DNA from: Hypomesus transpacificus
Taxonomy: Eukaryota > Chordata > Actinopteri > Osmeriformes > Osmeridae
DNA: 64,000 nt
NCBI RefSeq assembly: GCF_021917145.1
Contig: NC_061080.1
Location: 4,446,693 to 4,510,692, forward strand
Reading direction: 5' to 3'
Position numbers and translations under genes: made by a program. Below are positions 25,490 through 36,665 of the stretch, piece after piece. Every line of letters starts with the position of its first letter. Position 1 is the first letter of the stretch. Below the pieces are notes generated by a model that was not told where the DNA came from, made no database searches, and saw only the letters and a list, made by a program, of their open reading frames with translations.

Positions 25490-26222
25490 GTTAGAAAAAT
25501 GAATGTGAATGGTTGAATGAGGATTCTTAACATCACTGTTACAGGCCCATGTTTGTAATTTCTCTCATTCAGGGTCCATATAGTTGTGGTTGTGTGTTTT
25601 CTTTTGTATTCTTCCCTCTTCCTTCCTATTTGCTGCATGCAGGTATGGTCTTGCCTGTGTTTGTTGGCAGTTGGCTAACCGTCTCTCTACCTCCAGACCG
25701 GCAATCAATTATCAATTAATGTTTCACACATTGCCATTCCCTCTGTGTTAAGCCAAGAGGGTCATAACAGTTATTGACTAATGTTTGCATTAAGGCTTGG
25801 GGTTAAAGATGTATTGTCTGTAGTGAACTGTAGGTTCAATAAAAGTATACAAACTAAAGTTTATCATTTAACAGTAAGCAGAGACCTTGCTTGATTTCCT
25901 CAACGCTTGTTTTTGTGAATGTTAACATTCTAATTGATGGTGAAACTATTTAATGTTGATGGCTACTGTCACTGTCTGAATCATGTATTAATAAATATGT
26001 TCATATGTCATGTTTATTTATGAAATTGTTGTTTAATGACATATTTAGAGGATTGTGTTCCTGTATTGAGAAAATGCATATTAAATGTCTATTTTTGATA
26101 ATCAAACAAATGTTTGATGTTACTGCTTATAGCAGTTATGTACATTTGAGAAACATACCAATGTAGCTTTATGAAGACTAGTCATGTTGATTGATTCTTG
26201 ATATTGTTTTCATGTTTTTCAG
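25490..26222 (+). other. Putative second intron of the Helentron gene
   Basis: Between donor GTTAGA and acceptor TTTTTCAG. It is AT-rich with no other feature seen. Confidence 0.35.
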
Positions 26223-29200
26223 ATGCCGAGGAAGAACAGGCGGAAAGGGCGCAATAAGGCTGCTGATGCTGCTGCATGCAGCGCCTTGTCTGATGTTTCT
26301 CTATCCACTGATCCCCACTCTAACCCTTGTGATATCCCATCTTCCTCTTCATCCCCCATCCCGCGCTTCACCTACTCTAATTTTCCTCCTCTTCCGACGT
26401 CTCAGTCATCTGTCTTTAGGCCCTGTGATTCTCTTTCACAGTCTGTGCCTCTGTCGAGATGTGAGACAGAGACCTCACATTCTCATTCACAGGCCAGTGA
26501 TACCCAAACTGTTCCTCTTAAATCTCCAAGGTGTGCTCCACTACCATGCCGTTCTGATGGTGACTCTTGCCATGTAATAAACTTTGAACAAATACCTAAA
26601 CAAATACCTGAGCAAATGCCTGAACAAATCTCTGAACACAACTCTGAACACAACTCTGAACTGAACCTTAAAAATCTTGAACTAATAACCTCTGACAACA
26701 TTGAGTCTGAAATAACCCCTGACAACAAAAAGTCTGATCTGAAGCCTGAACAAAACTCTGAACTTAACTTTGAGAATCATGAACTGATACATTCTGCTGT
26801 GTTACAGAGCACCATGTATCCAAGCTGTAATAACAGGTTTCTACAAGGATCTTTCCATCAAGGACATGTGATGTTTGGAGCAAATGCAGGTGTACAATGT
26901 CTGACAAACAGTTTAACAGCAATTTTGATGAATGAATTAAAAGATGTGTGCACATGGCAATGTATTGATGTTGATAATATTCTTGTGAATGGAAACAAGC
27001 TTTACACATCAGTGCAAAACTGCAATCAGGTAAATGATACTCATCTTTTGGTAAGTGATTTGCCAACGTCTCTTGTGCTTCATCATGTTGATTTTACAAT
27101 TAATCTTGGACAAGCATTTAGTGGCATAGTAGGAGTACATGACTATGATCCAGAGTTGGCAGATATGTCAATAAGCCTTTATGAAGCACTCCAGAGAGTA
27201 TTACTAGGAGATCACAGCTGTTTTTTGACAATGAATAAAAGTACTTGTGCCATTATTAAACACACCAATGGTTACGCAGTGTTTGATTCCCACGCACGCA
27301 GCTATGACGGCCTTGTTCATTCAACAGGAAAAAGTGTTGTGTGTTTCTTTCAAACATTTGAGGATATGTACAGTCAGCACATTAACAGGCTTGCAAGTTC
27401 AATGAATGCCTTTGGAAAACCTTTTGAAGTTTCTGGAATCACCGTTACAATGAGATGTAAAGACGGACCCAATGTAAAAACTAAACCAGTACACAGGTGT
27501 AGTAGACAGAAATGTAAAGTCAATGCCTTGAAACCACATGTAACAACAGAGGCTTTTGTTGATGTAAATATTCATGTTCCCGAGAGCACTTGTGAAACAA
27601 AAACAGAGTGTGGTCATGCATTGCCATCACAAAATGAGAATGTATTGTGTGAAAACCAAAGGCCAGAAACAGAAAATATGCGAGCAGACACAAAAAAAAA
27701 AAGTGACTTGCATGAAACAACTGGGGACAATGTTGATAAACTGAGTAAAAATACTGAGGATGTTGTTGTTGGTGATGTGACACTGTCAGAATGGACGTTT
27801 TCTCCATTAACATTTATCAATCAAACTGCATTATGTTCACAGTTAGATTTGCAGAATGTTAATGATAACCATGATTCAACCATAATTCAACAACCTACAG
27901 TATTAAGTTGTCCATGTGAATCAAAGGCTATCAGAAAAGATGGAAACTGCTTGTTCCGGTCACTGGCTATGGCAATTTGCGGCAATCAAAGCCCACACAT
28001 GAAAATACGAAAACAAGTGGTAAGACACTTAATGAAAAATGAGAAAACATTTCAAAGGTTTCTGAGAACTCAATACACCTCTGTAGAACACTACATAAAG
28101 TATTCACGAATGATGTATGCAAACACTTGGGGCACTGAATTGGAAATTATAAGTGCAGCAGATCTGTTCCATACGGACATTTACACATTTAATTCTGATC
28201 GCTGGAACATCTACAAAAGTCTTTCAAGAAGAAGTGACGATGCCATATATTTGAACAATGTCAATGGAAATCATTACGAATTGGTAACATGTGTAAGAGA
28301 TACACATTGTGAAGGTGGATGTGCATCATTGTGCCAAGCAAAAAAAGTTATGCCAAAATGTAATGTAAATTTGAGGAAAAGGTTATCAACAACTGGTAAA
28401 ATGCAACAATGCCAAGATAAACTTGCCATTAAGAAGCAAAAATATCAGAATGATTTTCAATTTCGCCAAAATTGCATTATGTTGCAACAGAAATTATATG
28501 TGACAGATGATCAATACAGAAAAACAAAATTGCTGTCCAGCCGAGATAAGTACAGAACAGATGCACACTATCAAACTATAGTAAAAGAATATAGTAAAAT
28601 AAAATACCGAAGTGATGATCTTTTTCAAAGTAAGGTGAAAGAATACAGTAACATAAAATACCGTACCGATGATTACTTTCAAACCAGGGTGAAAAACTAC
28701 AATAAAATAAAATATCGAATTGATATTGACTTTCAAACTAAAGTCAAAGCATTTAGCAAAAATAAATACAAGTCTGAGATTGACTTTCAAAGTAGTGTTA
28801 AAAAACAAAGCATGCAAACATATTTTGATAAGAAAAATCTGACATATTCCATGGATTTTGTCATTGAATCTTTTAGAAAAAATGTCCAAGAAGGCCCTGG
28901 ATGTGTTTGCTCAGTTTGTCATCGCCAGCTTTTTCGAAAGCAAGTCATTGAATGTAAACATGATAAGTACACAACCAGTCCAACTGTAGTTGCTTTGGCT
29001 AAAAAGTGCATTACAGAAACATATTTACAGACATGTAATAAAGAATGCGATGATAACTGCACTGCACATATTCAATCATCTAAGTTGTGGATATGTCACA
29101 CATGTCACCGTAAAATATGTGCTGGTAGAATGCCTGAACAAAGTGTAGCCAATAATTTGCATTTGAAAGCCATTCCTTCTCAGCTACAGTGCTTAAATTC

Positions 29201-32200
29201 CCTTGAGCAACACTTAATAGCGAAACATATTCCTTTTATGAAATTGTTGGCATTACCAAAGGGTGGACAAAATGGTTGTCATGGACCTGTCGTGTGTGTT
29301 CCATCTAATGTCAATCAAGTAACAAACATGCTTCCAAGAAATGATGGAAATGATTTAATGTTACGAATTAAACTGAAACGCAAATTAACATACAAGGGGC
29401 ATTATGAATATAAACATGTACATACAAACCATGTCTACAATGCCTTAGAGTACTTAAAGTTAAATAACAAATGGTATCATGACATTAGCATCAATAAAGA
29501 ATGGGTTAACCCTCTGGACAAAATTGACGATGTGCAAGTCAGTGATCAACAAAATGTCACACTCCAAAGTGCAGAAAATCCTGATCATACACATATGGAA
29601 ATTTGCAATAATAATAACACAACATCTCAAGTTGACGCAACTCTTGGAGATGTAAATAAAAACAGTGAAATATGTATTACTGCTGTGCCAATAGAAATGG
29701 TTAGTGAACCAATGCAAACAACAAGCGTTGCTAATAAAAGAAAAAAGAAAACAACAATGGAAAATGACTCAGAAAGTGACGATCCTGAAGAAGAGTTGAC
29801 ATACACTGAACAAACACATGGAATGTTTCTAGACACATGTTTACAACCAGTAGATATTGCTCAAGAAGTTTTGGATCAACATTTTGACTCTGTGTTATCG
29901 GTTGCGCCTGCTGAGAATAATCATCCCATTAAACTGTTGGAAGATGCTACTAATGAAGGTAAATGTTTTCCTATGTTATATCCAACTGGAGCTCCTACTT
30001 TTCATGACCCTCGCAAAGAAAAACTAACCCTGGCAAAATATTTAAACACGCGTCTACTAAATGCTGATGGCCGATTTGCTAAAAACACAGACTTTATATT
30101 CTATGCGCAGTACATATCAGAGGTGCAACAAGTTTTGTCAAATGTTTCAATTGCCATGCGCAAAGGTTCAGGCACTGAATTGCCAGACAAAGAGCAACCC
30201 AATTTTCTAACTGATGCAGAATCTTTAAAACGAGTGTTAAAAAATGACGAAGGTTACAAGTTTTTACGACCTATACGGGGAACACCCCCCTTTTGGCAAT
30301 CTGCACAAAAAGATCTGTTTGCTATGATACGACAACTAGGAATTCCCACATGGTTCTGTTCATTTTCCTCAGCTGACATGCGCTGGCCTGAAATGATAAC
30401 AACACTGAGTCATGAACAAAATAAAACTGTGCCTATAGATGAACTGACTTGGTCAGAGAAATGTGCCTTGTTGAAACAAAACCCAGTTACAGCTGCAAGA
30501 ATGTTTGACCACAGATGGCACAGTTTCTTGAAAGATGTTATTATGTCTCCAGCTGCTCCTATTGGCAAAATATCAGACTACTTTTACCGTGTAGAATTTC
30601 AAAACAGAGGCTCCCCTCATTGTCATTGCTTGTTCTGGGTGGAATCAGCCCCTCAAATTGACAAAGACCCTGATGATAAGGTTGTAGACTTTATTGACAA
30701 ATACGTATCTTGTGAACTGCCATCATCTGACGATGAAGAAATGTGTGAGATTGTCAACACAGTGCAAAAGCATAGCACTAAGCACTCAAAAACCTGTAGG
30801 AAAAAGAAAACTGAATGTCGGTTTAACTTCCCACGACCCCCATCTTGTCGAACATTTATTGATCGTATAGTCAAACCTGCACAAAATCCATGCAATACAG
30901 AACAATCACATCAACCAATGACTGAGGAACATGAATTGAGAAAACTGATGACACCAGACATGGCTGAAAAGATTTTGAAAATGGTCAGAACAACTTTACT
31001 AATTAGTGACCAAACATTTGAATCGACAGAGGAACTCTTTGAAAGCATCGGAATTTCACAATTGCTTTTTGAAATAGCAAATTCACAACTAACCAATAAA
31101 ACCAACGTTGTTTTAAAAAGAAATCCCAGTGACATTTGGATTAACCAATTTAACAAAGACTTGTTACGAGCTTGGAATGCCAATATGGATATTCAGTACA
31201 TTGTCGATGCATATTCTTGTGTAGTGTACATTATTTCATATATATCCAAAGCAGAGAGAGAAATGGGATTGTTACTAGATTGTGCACAGAAAGAAGGAAC
31301 TAAAGGCAATCTGGATGCCAAAGCTGCATTCAAATCACTTGGCAGTGTTTACCTTCATAATAGAGAAGTGTCTGCACAAGAAGCAGTATATAGACTGACT
31401 GGAATGCATTTAAAGGAATGCTCACGTAAAGTAACTTTCATACCAACAGGGGATTACCCTATGCGCATGAGTTTACCTTTGAGTGTATTGCGAGACAGAA
31501 AACTAAATGACAACAATGAACAAAACACTATATGGATGACAAGTGTAATAGACAGGTATCAACATAGACCACAATCACCACCGTTCCAAAATATGTGCCT
31601 TGCCACGTTTTGCTCAGAATATCGAGCCTTGAGTCAAAGTGAAGTCCCAGCTAATCCAAGCGAATCTGTTGTTCAACTTCAGGACAAATATGGTTACATT
31701 AAAAAAAGGTCGCGCACAGAACCAGCTGTTATTAGATATGCAAGACTGTCACCCACAAAAGACCCAGAAAAATACCATCATAGCCAGCTCCAATTGTTTT
31801 TGCCCCACTATGAAGACTATCAATTGAAACCACATCCTTTTGTTTCATTCGAAGAGTTTTACAATGTTGGAATTGTACGTGATTTCAGTGATAACATAGA
31901 CACAGTTAAAGAAATTATTGAGAATAATAGGTCTTTGTATGAACAAAATTCTGACAAACTAGATGATGCTCAACTTGTCATGGAACAACAAGGTGATTTG
32001 GATGATGCATGGGCACAGATTTGTCCGCAATCAGAAATGGAACGGCTTCAGTGTTTACAATCACAGGACATAATTCATGATGAAAATGATTTACAGCCCA
32101 TTTCTGAAAATATTCCAGACTTGACAGAAACTTTGCCTATGACGGGTAACATAGAAGTTAGAAAAACATTTATGACTAAAGAAGCAGCATGGGACATAAT

Positions 32201-33674
32201 GAGATCTCTAAATGATGAGCAAGCGCGCATATTTTACAAACTACGTCAGTGGAGTTTAGAAACAGTATGGGGACAAAAACCACAACCAATACACCTTTTT
32301 GTCACTGGTGGAGCAGGTACTGGAAAAAGCCATTTGATAAAAGCCATACATTATGAGTTGTCACGAATTCTAGCACAAGTATGTCCAAACCCTGATGACA
32401 CTACAGTCCTATTAACAGCTCCTACAGGCGTTGCCGCGTATAACATTAATGCTGCTACAATACACAATACTTTTTGTATTGGCACAGATGTGCGATTACC
32501 TTACCAACCGTTAGGTGAGGAAAAGATCAACTCTTTACGAGCAAAACTTTCCAATTTACAATTATTGATCATTGATGAAATATCAATGGTAGACACCAGA
32601 CTGTTTGCATACATTCACGGAAGACTAAGACAAATCAAACAGTGCGGAGATCATTCTTTGTTTGGAAAAGTTAGCATTGTTGCTGTTGGAGATTTTTACC
32701 AGTTACCACCTGTGAAAGGAAAACCTCTGTACAGTGATCAGCCAGGACTAAACATTTGGAACAGTCACTTTGAAATTGCAAATTTGACTCAAGTTGTGAG
32801 ACAAAAAGATTCTACTTTTGCTGAGCTGCTGAATCGCATTCGTGTCCATGAAAAATCAACTCCTATGTTGCCTGCAGACGTTGAGATATTGAAACAATGC
32901 GAAACAGGAGAAGTCTTGAATGTATTGCACATTTTTGCAACAAATAAACAAGTTTGCTGTTATAACTCTGAAATGCTCAATTCAATTTGCCCAAATGCCA
33001 TAATTATTGAAGCACAAGACTTTGACCGGAATCCAAAAACAGGACGTATGGAAAGAAAGAATGGCCACCACAGGAAAGTTTTTAATTCCTGTCTTAAGCC
33101 AAGTGTCAATATGGGAATACAAGCTCGCATCATGCTGACAAAAAACATTGATGTTTTAGATGGACTTGTTAATGGTGCTTTCGGGACAGTTTTCCAAATC
33201 GTGTTTGATACAGACAAATACTTTCCCTCTGTAATACATGTTGAATTTGATGATGGCAAAATTGGACAACTGCAAAGAGCTAAAATAACTACACCAAATA
33301 ATACTCATCGAAACATCACAATCATTAAACCCGTTGAAGACAGAGTCTCAAACAATGGTGGAATACGGCGGCAGTACCCATTACAATTAGCCTGGGCTTG
33401 TACCGTACACAAAGTTCAAGGTTTAACAGTTAACAGTGCAGTGGTAAACTTGAAAAAAGTATTTTCACCAGGACAAGCTTACGTTGCTTTAAGTCGTGTC
33501 TCTTCTCTGTCAGGCTTAGTAATTGAAGACTTGAAAGAGTCAAAGATTTATTGCAACAGTAATATCAAAGATGTTCTTGCAACAATGCCAACATTCATCT
33601 CCAAAAACTCACCTTCAACCACTCCATTATTCACAATTGCTTTTCATAACATTCAGTCTCAATGCACATTTTAA
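26223..33674 (+). CDS. Helentron-type Rep/helicase with C76-like and OTU protease domains
   Basis: One open exon of 2,483 codons. Seen in order: basic N-terminus (1-12); PEQ/SEHN repeats (about 120-152); a domain like the herpesvirus tegument deubiquitinase (peptidase C76), with GVQCLTNS (Cys226) and FDSHAR (Asp355, His357); an OTU cysteine protease, KDGNC (Asp573, Cys576) and GNHYEL (His684); five 18-residue repeats KYRxDxxFQxxVKxYxKI (about 776-866); a Cys-rich region with CxxC pairs (about 893-1090); Helitron_like_N with HUH box PHCHC (His1466, His1468) and paired tyrosines YIISY (1669, 1673); a Pif1-type helicase with Walker A GGAGTGKS (2029-2036), IIDEIS (Asp2118/Glu2119), GDFYQLPP and AYVALSRV (near 2420). 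Rep nicks and joins strands, the helicase unwinds; the protease roles are unknown, perhaps removing ubiquitin or processing the polyprotein. All listed catalytic residues are present. The family also carries a C-terminal endonuclease; here the frame stops as that domain begins (AFHNIQS). Confidence 0.93.
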   Translation: MPRKNRRKGRNKAADAAACSALSDVSLSTDPHSNPCDIPSSSSSPIPRFTYSNFPPLPTSQSSVFRPCDSLSQSVPLSRCETETSHSHSQASDTQTVPLKSPRCAPLPCRSDGDSCHVINFEQIPKQIPEQMPEQISEHNSEHNSELNLKNLELITSDNIESEITPDNKKSDLKPEQNSELNFENHELIHSAVLQSTMYPSCNNRFLQGSFHQGHVMFGANAGVQCLTNSLTAILMNELKDVCTWQCIDVDNILVNGNKLYTSVQNCNQVNDTHLLVSDLPTSLVLHHVDFTINLGQAFSGIVGVHDYDPELADMSISLYEALQRVLLGDHSCFLTMNKSTCAIIKHTNGYAVFDSHARSYDGLVHSTGKSVVCFFQTFEDMYSQHINRLASSMNAFGKPFEVSGITVTMRCKDGPNVKTKPVHRCSRQKCKVNALKPHVTTEAFVDVNIHVPESTCETKTECGHALPSQNENVLCENQRPETENMRADTKKKSDLHETTGDNVDKLSKNTEDVVVGDVTLSEWTFSPLTFINQTALCSQLDLQNVNDNHDSTIIQQPTVLSCPCESKAIRKDGNCLFRSLAMAICGNQSPHMKIRKQVVRHLMKNEKTFQRFLRTQYTSVEHYIKYSRMMYANTWGTELEIISAADLFHTDIYTFNSDRWNIYKSLSRRSDDAIYLNNVNGNHYELVTCVRDTHCEGGCASLCQAKKVMPKCNVNLRKRLSTTGKMQQCQDKLAIKKQKYQNDFQFRQNCIMLQQKLYVTDDQYRKTKLLSSRDKYRTDAHYQTIVKEYSKIKYRSDDLFQSKVKEYSNIKYRTDDYFQTRVKNYNKIKYRIDIDFQTKVKAFSKNKYKSEIDFQSSVKKQSMQTYFDKKNLTYSMDFVIESFRKNVQEGPGCVCSVCHRQLFRKQVIECKHDKYTTSPTVVALAKKCITETYLQTCNKECDDNCTAHIQSSKLWICHTCHRKICAGRMPEQSVANNLHLKAIPSQLQCLNSLEQHLIAKHIPFMKLLALPKGGQNGCHGPVVCVPSNVNQVTNMLPRNDGNDLMLRIKLKRKLTYKGHYEYKHVHTNHVYNALEYLKLNNKWYHDISINKEWVNPLDKIDDVQVSDQQNVTLQSAENPDHTHMEICNNNNTTSQVDATLGDVNKNSEICITAVPIEMVSEPMQTTSVANKRKKKTTMENDSESDDPEEELTYTEQTHGMFLDTCLQPVDIAQEVLDQHFDSVLSVAPAENNHPIKLLEDATNEGKCFPMLYPTGAPTFHDPRKEKLTLAKYLNTRLLNADGRFAKNTDFIFYAQYISEVQQVLSNVSIAMRKGSGTELPDKEQPNFLTDAESLKRVLKNDEGYKFLRPIRGTPPFWQSAQKDLFAMIRQLGIPTWFCSFSSADMRWPEMITTLSHEQNKTVPIDELTWSEKCALLKQNPVTAARMFDHRWHSFLKDVIMSPAAPIGKISDYFYRVEFQNRGSPHCHCLFWVESAPQIDKDPDDKVVDFIDKYVSCELPSSDDEEMCEIVNTVQKHSTKHSKTCRKKKTECRFNFPRPPSCRTFIDRIVKPAQNPCNTEQSHQPMTEEHELRKLMTPDMAEKILKMVRTTLLISDQTFESTEELFESIGISQLLFEIANSQLTNKTNVVLKRNPSDIWINQFNKDLLRAWNANMDIQYIVDAYSCVVYIISYISKAEREMGLLLDCAQKEGTKGNLDAKAAFKSLGSVYLHNREVSAQEAVYRLTGMHLKECSRKVTFIPTGDYPMRMSLPLSVLRDRKLNDNNEQNTIWMTSVIDRYQHRPQSPPFQNMCLATFCSEYRALSQSEVPANPSESVVQLQDKYGYIKKRSRTEPAVIRYARLSPTKDPEKYHHSQLQLFLPHYEDYQLKPHPFVSFEEFYNVGIVRDFSDNIDTVKEIIENNRSLYEQNSDKLDDAQLVMEQQGDLDDAWAQICPQSEMERLQCLQSQDIIHDENDLQPISENIPDLTETLPMTGNIEVRKTFMTKEAAWDIMRSLNDEQARIFYKLRQWSLETVWGQKPQPIHLFVTGGAGTGKSHLIKAIHYELSRILAQVCPNPDDTTVLLTAPTGVAAYNINAATIHNTFCIGTDVRLPYQPLGEEKINSLRAKLSNLQLLIIDEISMVDTRLFAYIHGRLRQIKQCGDHSLFGKVSIVAVGDFYQLPPVKGKPLYSDQPGLNIWNSHFEIANLTQVVRQKDSTFAELLNRIRVHEKSTPMLPADVEILKQCETGEVLNVLHIFATNKQVCCYNSEMLNSICPNAIIIEAQDFDRNPKTGRMERKNGHHRKVFNSCLKPSVNMGIQARIMLTKNIDVLDGLVNGAFGTVFQIVFDTDKYFPSVIHVEFDDGKIGQLQRAKITTPNNTHRNITIIKPVEDRVSNNGGIRRQYPLQLAWACTVHKVQGLTVNSAVVNLKKVFSPGQAYVALSRVSSLSGLVIEDLKESKIYCNSNIKDVLATMPTFISKNSPSTTPLFTIAFHNIQSQCTF

Positions 33675-34284
33675 AAACATGCAAGCAAACAACAGTATTT
33701 TGAAATCACAATGCATTTGTGTTGCCGAAACATGGCTTCGACCAAACTTCCCAACTGATCATGTACTTTTACCTAACTTCACGTTCTACAACAACACACG
33801 TTTCAATTGTTACAGTCCAATAAATAGTATCACCAATACTTTAAAACTTCAGGCCAATGGTGGTGTTGGAATATATTGTCAAACAGATCAGAACATCGAA
33901 GTCAACACACCATGTAATACAAATCTAGAATCATTAGTCTTCCACGTTCCACAATTTCAATTAATTGCTGCAGTTGTATACAGGCCCCAAACATACCAAG
34001 TTGATTTATTCAAAGAACATTTATTACATCTTATTGCCGAAATAGACACTTTCCCAGGAGCGAAAATTATTTTGGGGGACTTTAATGAAAATCTTCTTAC
34101 TTCTAAAACAATACAAACCGTTTTCGAACAACATCATTACATTCAATTAGTTGACTTTTCGACCACTGATGCTAACACAATAATAGACCATGTATACACA
34201 AAAGATGTCCAATTTCAATTATCGCTTGAATTGTTATCAACATATTACAGTCATCATAATGCTATACTAATTCACATAAAGTAA
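33655..34284 (+). pseudogene. AP-endonuclease domain of the Helentron, frameshifted from the Rep/Hel frame
   Basis: Continues the Helentron protein in another frame: the main frame ends at 33674, while this one reads LNAHFKNMQ from 33658. Endonuclease motifs visible are CVAETWL, NGGVGIYC, ILGDFNEN, NTIIDHVYT and YYSHHNAI; it stops at 34284. The shift fits loss of one CT from a TCTCTC tract near 33657-33660. The domain itself has no internal stop, so damage is one recent indel, unless frameshifting or a sequencing error explains it. An EN domain after Rep/Hel is known for Helentrons. Confidence 0.85.
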
Positions 34285-34719
34285 CATTATCTGCTAAACA
34301 ATGCATCTTAAAACAAAAGTCATAGCTTAAGCAAACCATCGTAGACACATTAACTAATATATTTTAAAACACACTATTTGTACAGCAGATGAAATATAAA
34401 TTATATTATATTTACACACTTATGAATAATACATTTACATATCTTCTTCGTTAATTTATGAAAAAACACAACAAGGACTTATTACGTAACATTAAAATGT
34501 GAACTTCACAATTGAAATGGTCAAAATATTCTGTTAACATGTAACAGGTAACTTATGCTTTGCAAATTTGTATTTTATGACATTATGTATTGTACAATGC
34601 TATGATACTTTTTTGGGATAGAATTACTAGATGTTAAAGTGCTTTAACAACATGCTTTGTACTCGTGTTGATATTGCAATATCATTCTGCAATTTTTTCT
34701 CCCAGCCCTCTGGCAGCAC
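34285..34719 (+). other. AT-rich sequence after the Helentron EN domain
   Basis: No gene seen; presumed 3' UTR or intron of the element. Confidence 0.4.
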
Positions 34720-34746
34720 CCACACACACACACACCCACACGCACA

Positions 34747-34780
<34 letters not shown>

Positions 34781-34812
34781 CACACACGCACAGACGCACA
34801 TACACACACAGT
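34720..34812. repeat. (CA)n microsatellite
   Basis: About 90 bp of nearly pure CACA dinucleotides with a few C and T interruptions. Confidence 0.95.
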
Positions 34813-34844
34813 GTTGTGCAATACTTTTCTCATCAGCACACTAA

Positions 34845-36665
34845 TCCTTGTGCTTTAAAATGTTGGACTACATTCAACCACCCAACATCTGAAAACTCAA
34901 GTACCACATCAGGTAATGTAAAGGACACATTTCATGTGTTTTACTGTAGTAAAGCTTACATTGTACTAACCACACTCATACAATTTTCATGTTTTGCTTT
35001 TCAGCAAGCACCTCAAACCTTCAACCATGTGGACCTATCACTGCTTCCATCATTCATCAACCTGGGTTTGGCTAGACTAAAGCAACTTCAATTGCAAGGT
35101 AAACTCTTATACTTACTTACAATTGTATTCTTCTTGGGGCAAACATTTATTTTCTTTCTACATTGTTTAACTGCATTAAAATATTTACTTACGTATCACT
35201 AAAGGAGTCTTGTCCAGATACCAAAAACAGCATTGAAATCTTCTTGCTGAATCCTTATGCTTTGAAATGGTGGATTTCATTAAACCAGCCAACAAATGAA
35301 AACTCTCCCACCACCAATACTACATCAAGTAAAGTATATTATACATTTCCTATGTTTTTATTGTAATACAGGTCGTATTGTAAACATGATTCTCTTCAAA
35401 TCTTAATGTTATGCTTTTCAGATACCCACTTCAAGCATTTAAACCTTGTACACATCACACTCATCCAATTTTCATTTCTTGTTTTTCAGCAAGCACCTCA
35501 TCCTTTAAACCATGTGAACCTATCACTGCCTCCATCATTCATCAATCTTGGTTTGGCAAGACTAAAACAACTTCAATTACAAAGTAGGTATTTACAATTA
35601 CACAATTAATCTCTCTGGGGCAGAAATGTATTTTCTTTCTACATTGTTTCACTGCATTAAAACATATATTTACCTATCACTAAAGGAGCCTTGTCCAGAT
35701 ACCAAAAACAGCATTGAAATCTTCTTGCTGAATCCTTATGCTTTGAAATGGTGGATTTCATTAAACCAGCCAACAAATGAAAACTCTCCCACCACCAATA
35801 CTACATCAAGTAAAGTATATTATACATTTCCTATGTTTTTATTGTAATACAGGTCGTATTGTAAACATGATTCTCTTCAAATCTTAATGTTATGCTTTTC
35901 AGATACCCACTTCAAGCATTTAAACCTTGTACACATCACACTCATCCAATTGTCATTTCTTGTTTTTCAGCAAGCACCTCATCCTTTAAACCATGTGAAC
36001 CTATCACTGCCTCCATCATTCATCAATCTTGGTTTGGCAAGACTAAAACAACTTCAATTACAAAGTAGGTATTTACAATTACACAATTAATCTCTCTGGG
36101 GCAGAAATGTATTTTCTTTCTACATTGTTTCACTGCATTAAAACATATATTTACCTATCACTAAAGGAGCCTTGTCCAGATATCAAACCCAGCATTAGGA
36201 TCTTGCTGAATCCTTCTGCTTTGAAATGTTGGATTTCATTCAACCAGCCAACAACTGAAAACTTTCCCACCATCACTACTACATCAGGTAACGTATATTA
36301 CAAATGTCCTATGTTTTTATTGTAATAAAGGTCACACTGTAAACATGATTCTCATGAAATTTTTATGTTATGCTTTTCAGCAACCCACTCCAGGCCTTCA
36401 CACCTTGTGGGAGTACCAATGGTTGCATCATTCAGCAATTTCAGTCTGGCAACACTAAAACAACTGCACCAAAAAGTATGCTTTTATACCTACCTACTTA
36501 CAATGAACACTTAGTCTCTCTTGGGGCAAAATGTCTGTTCTACCTTCATTATTGTACTGCATCAACTTAATATTTATGTATAAATACAGGAACCGTGTCC
36601 AGATTTCAAACCAAGCATTGAGATCTTCTCGCTGAATACCCTGAGAAACTATTAGTACTATGTTG
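34845..36665 (+). repeat. Tandem exon-like modules downstream of the Helentron
   Basis: An alternating series of two conserved segments. Segment A (about 124 bp, encodes PCPDTKNSIEIFLLNPY in one frame) is at about 34845-34911, 35205-35328, 35686-35809, 36168-36290 and partly 36591-36650. Segment B (94 bp, starts CAAGCACCTC) is at 35005-35098, 35490-35583, 35971-36064 and, diverged, 36381-36474. Most copies have splice-like borders: A ends ACATCA(A/G)|GTAA; B follows TTTTTCAG and ends CAAA|GTAGGT or CAAG|GTAAAC. Modules 2 and 3 repeat at 481 bp and are almost identical. A plus B is 218 bp, so the frame is not kept through successive modules, which argues for non-coding exons. Confidence 0.7.

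Noticed and set aside
34627..34858. Open frames across the CA microsatellite
   Set aside because: His-Thr and Cys-Val runs are simple translation of the dinucleotide repeat.
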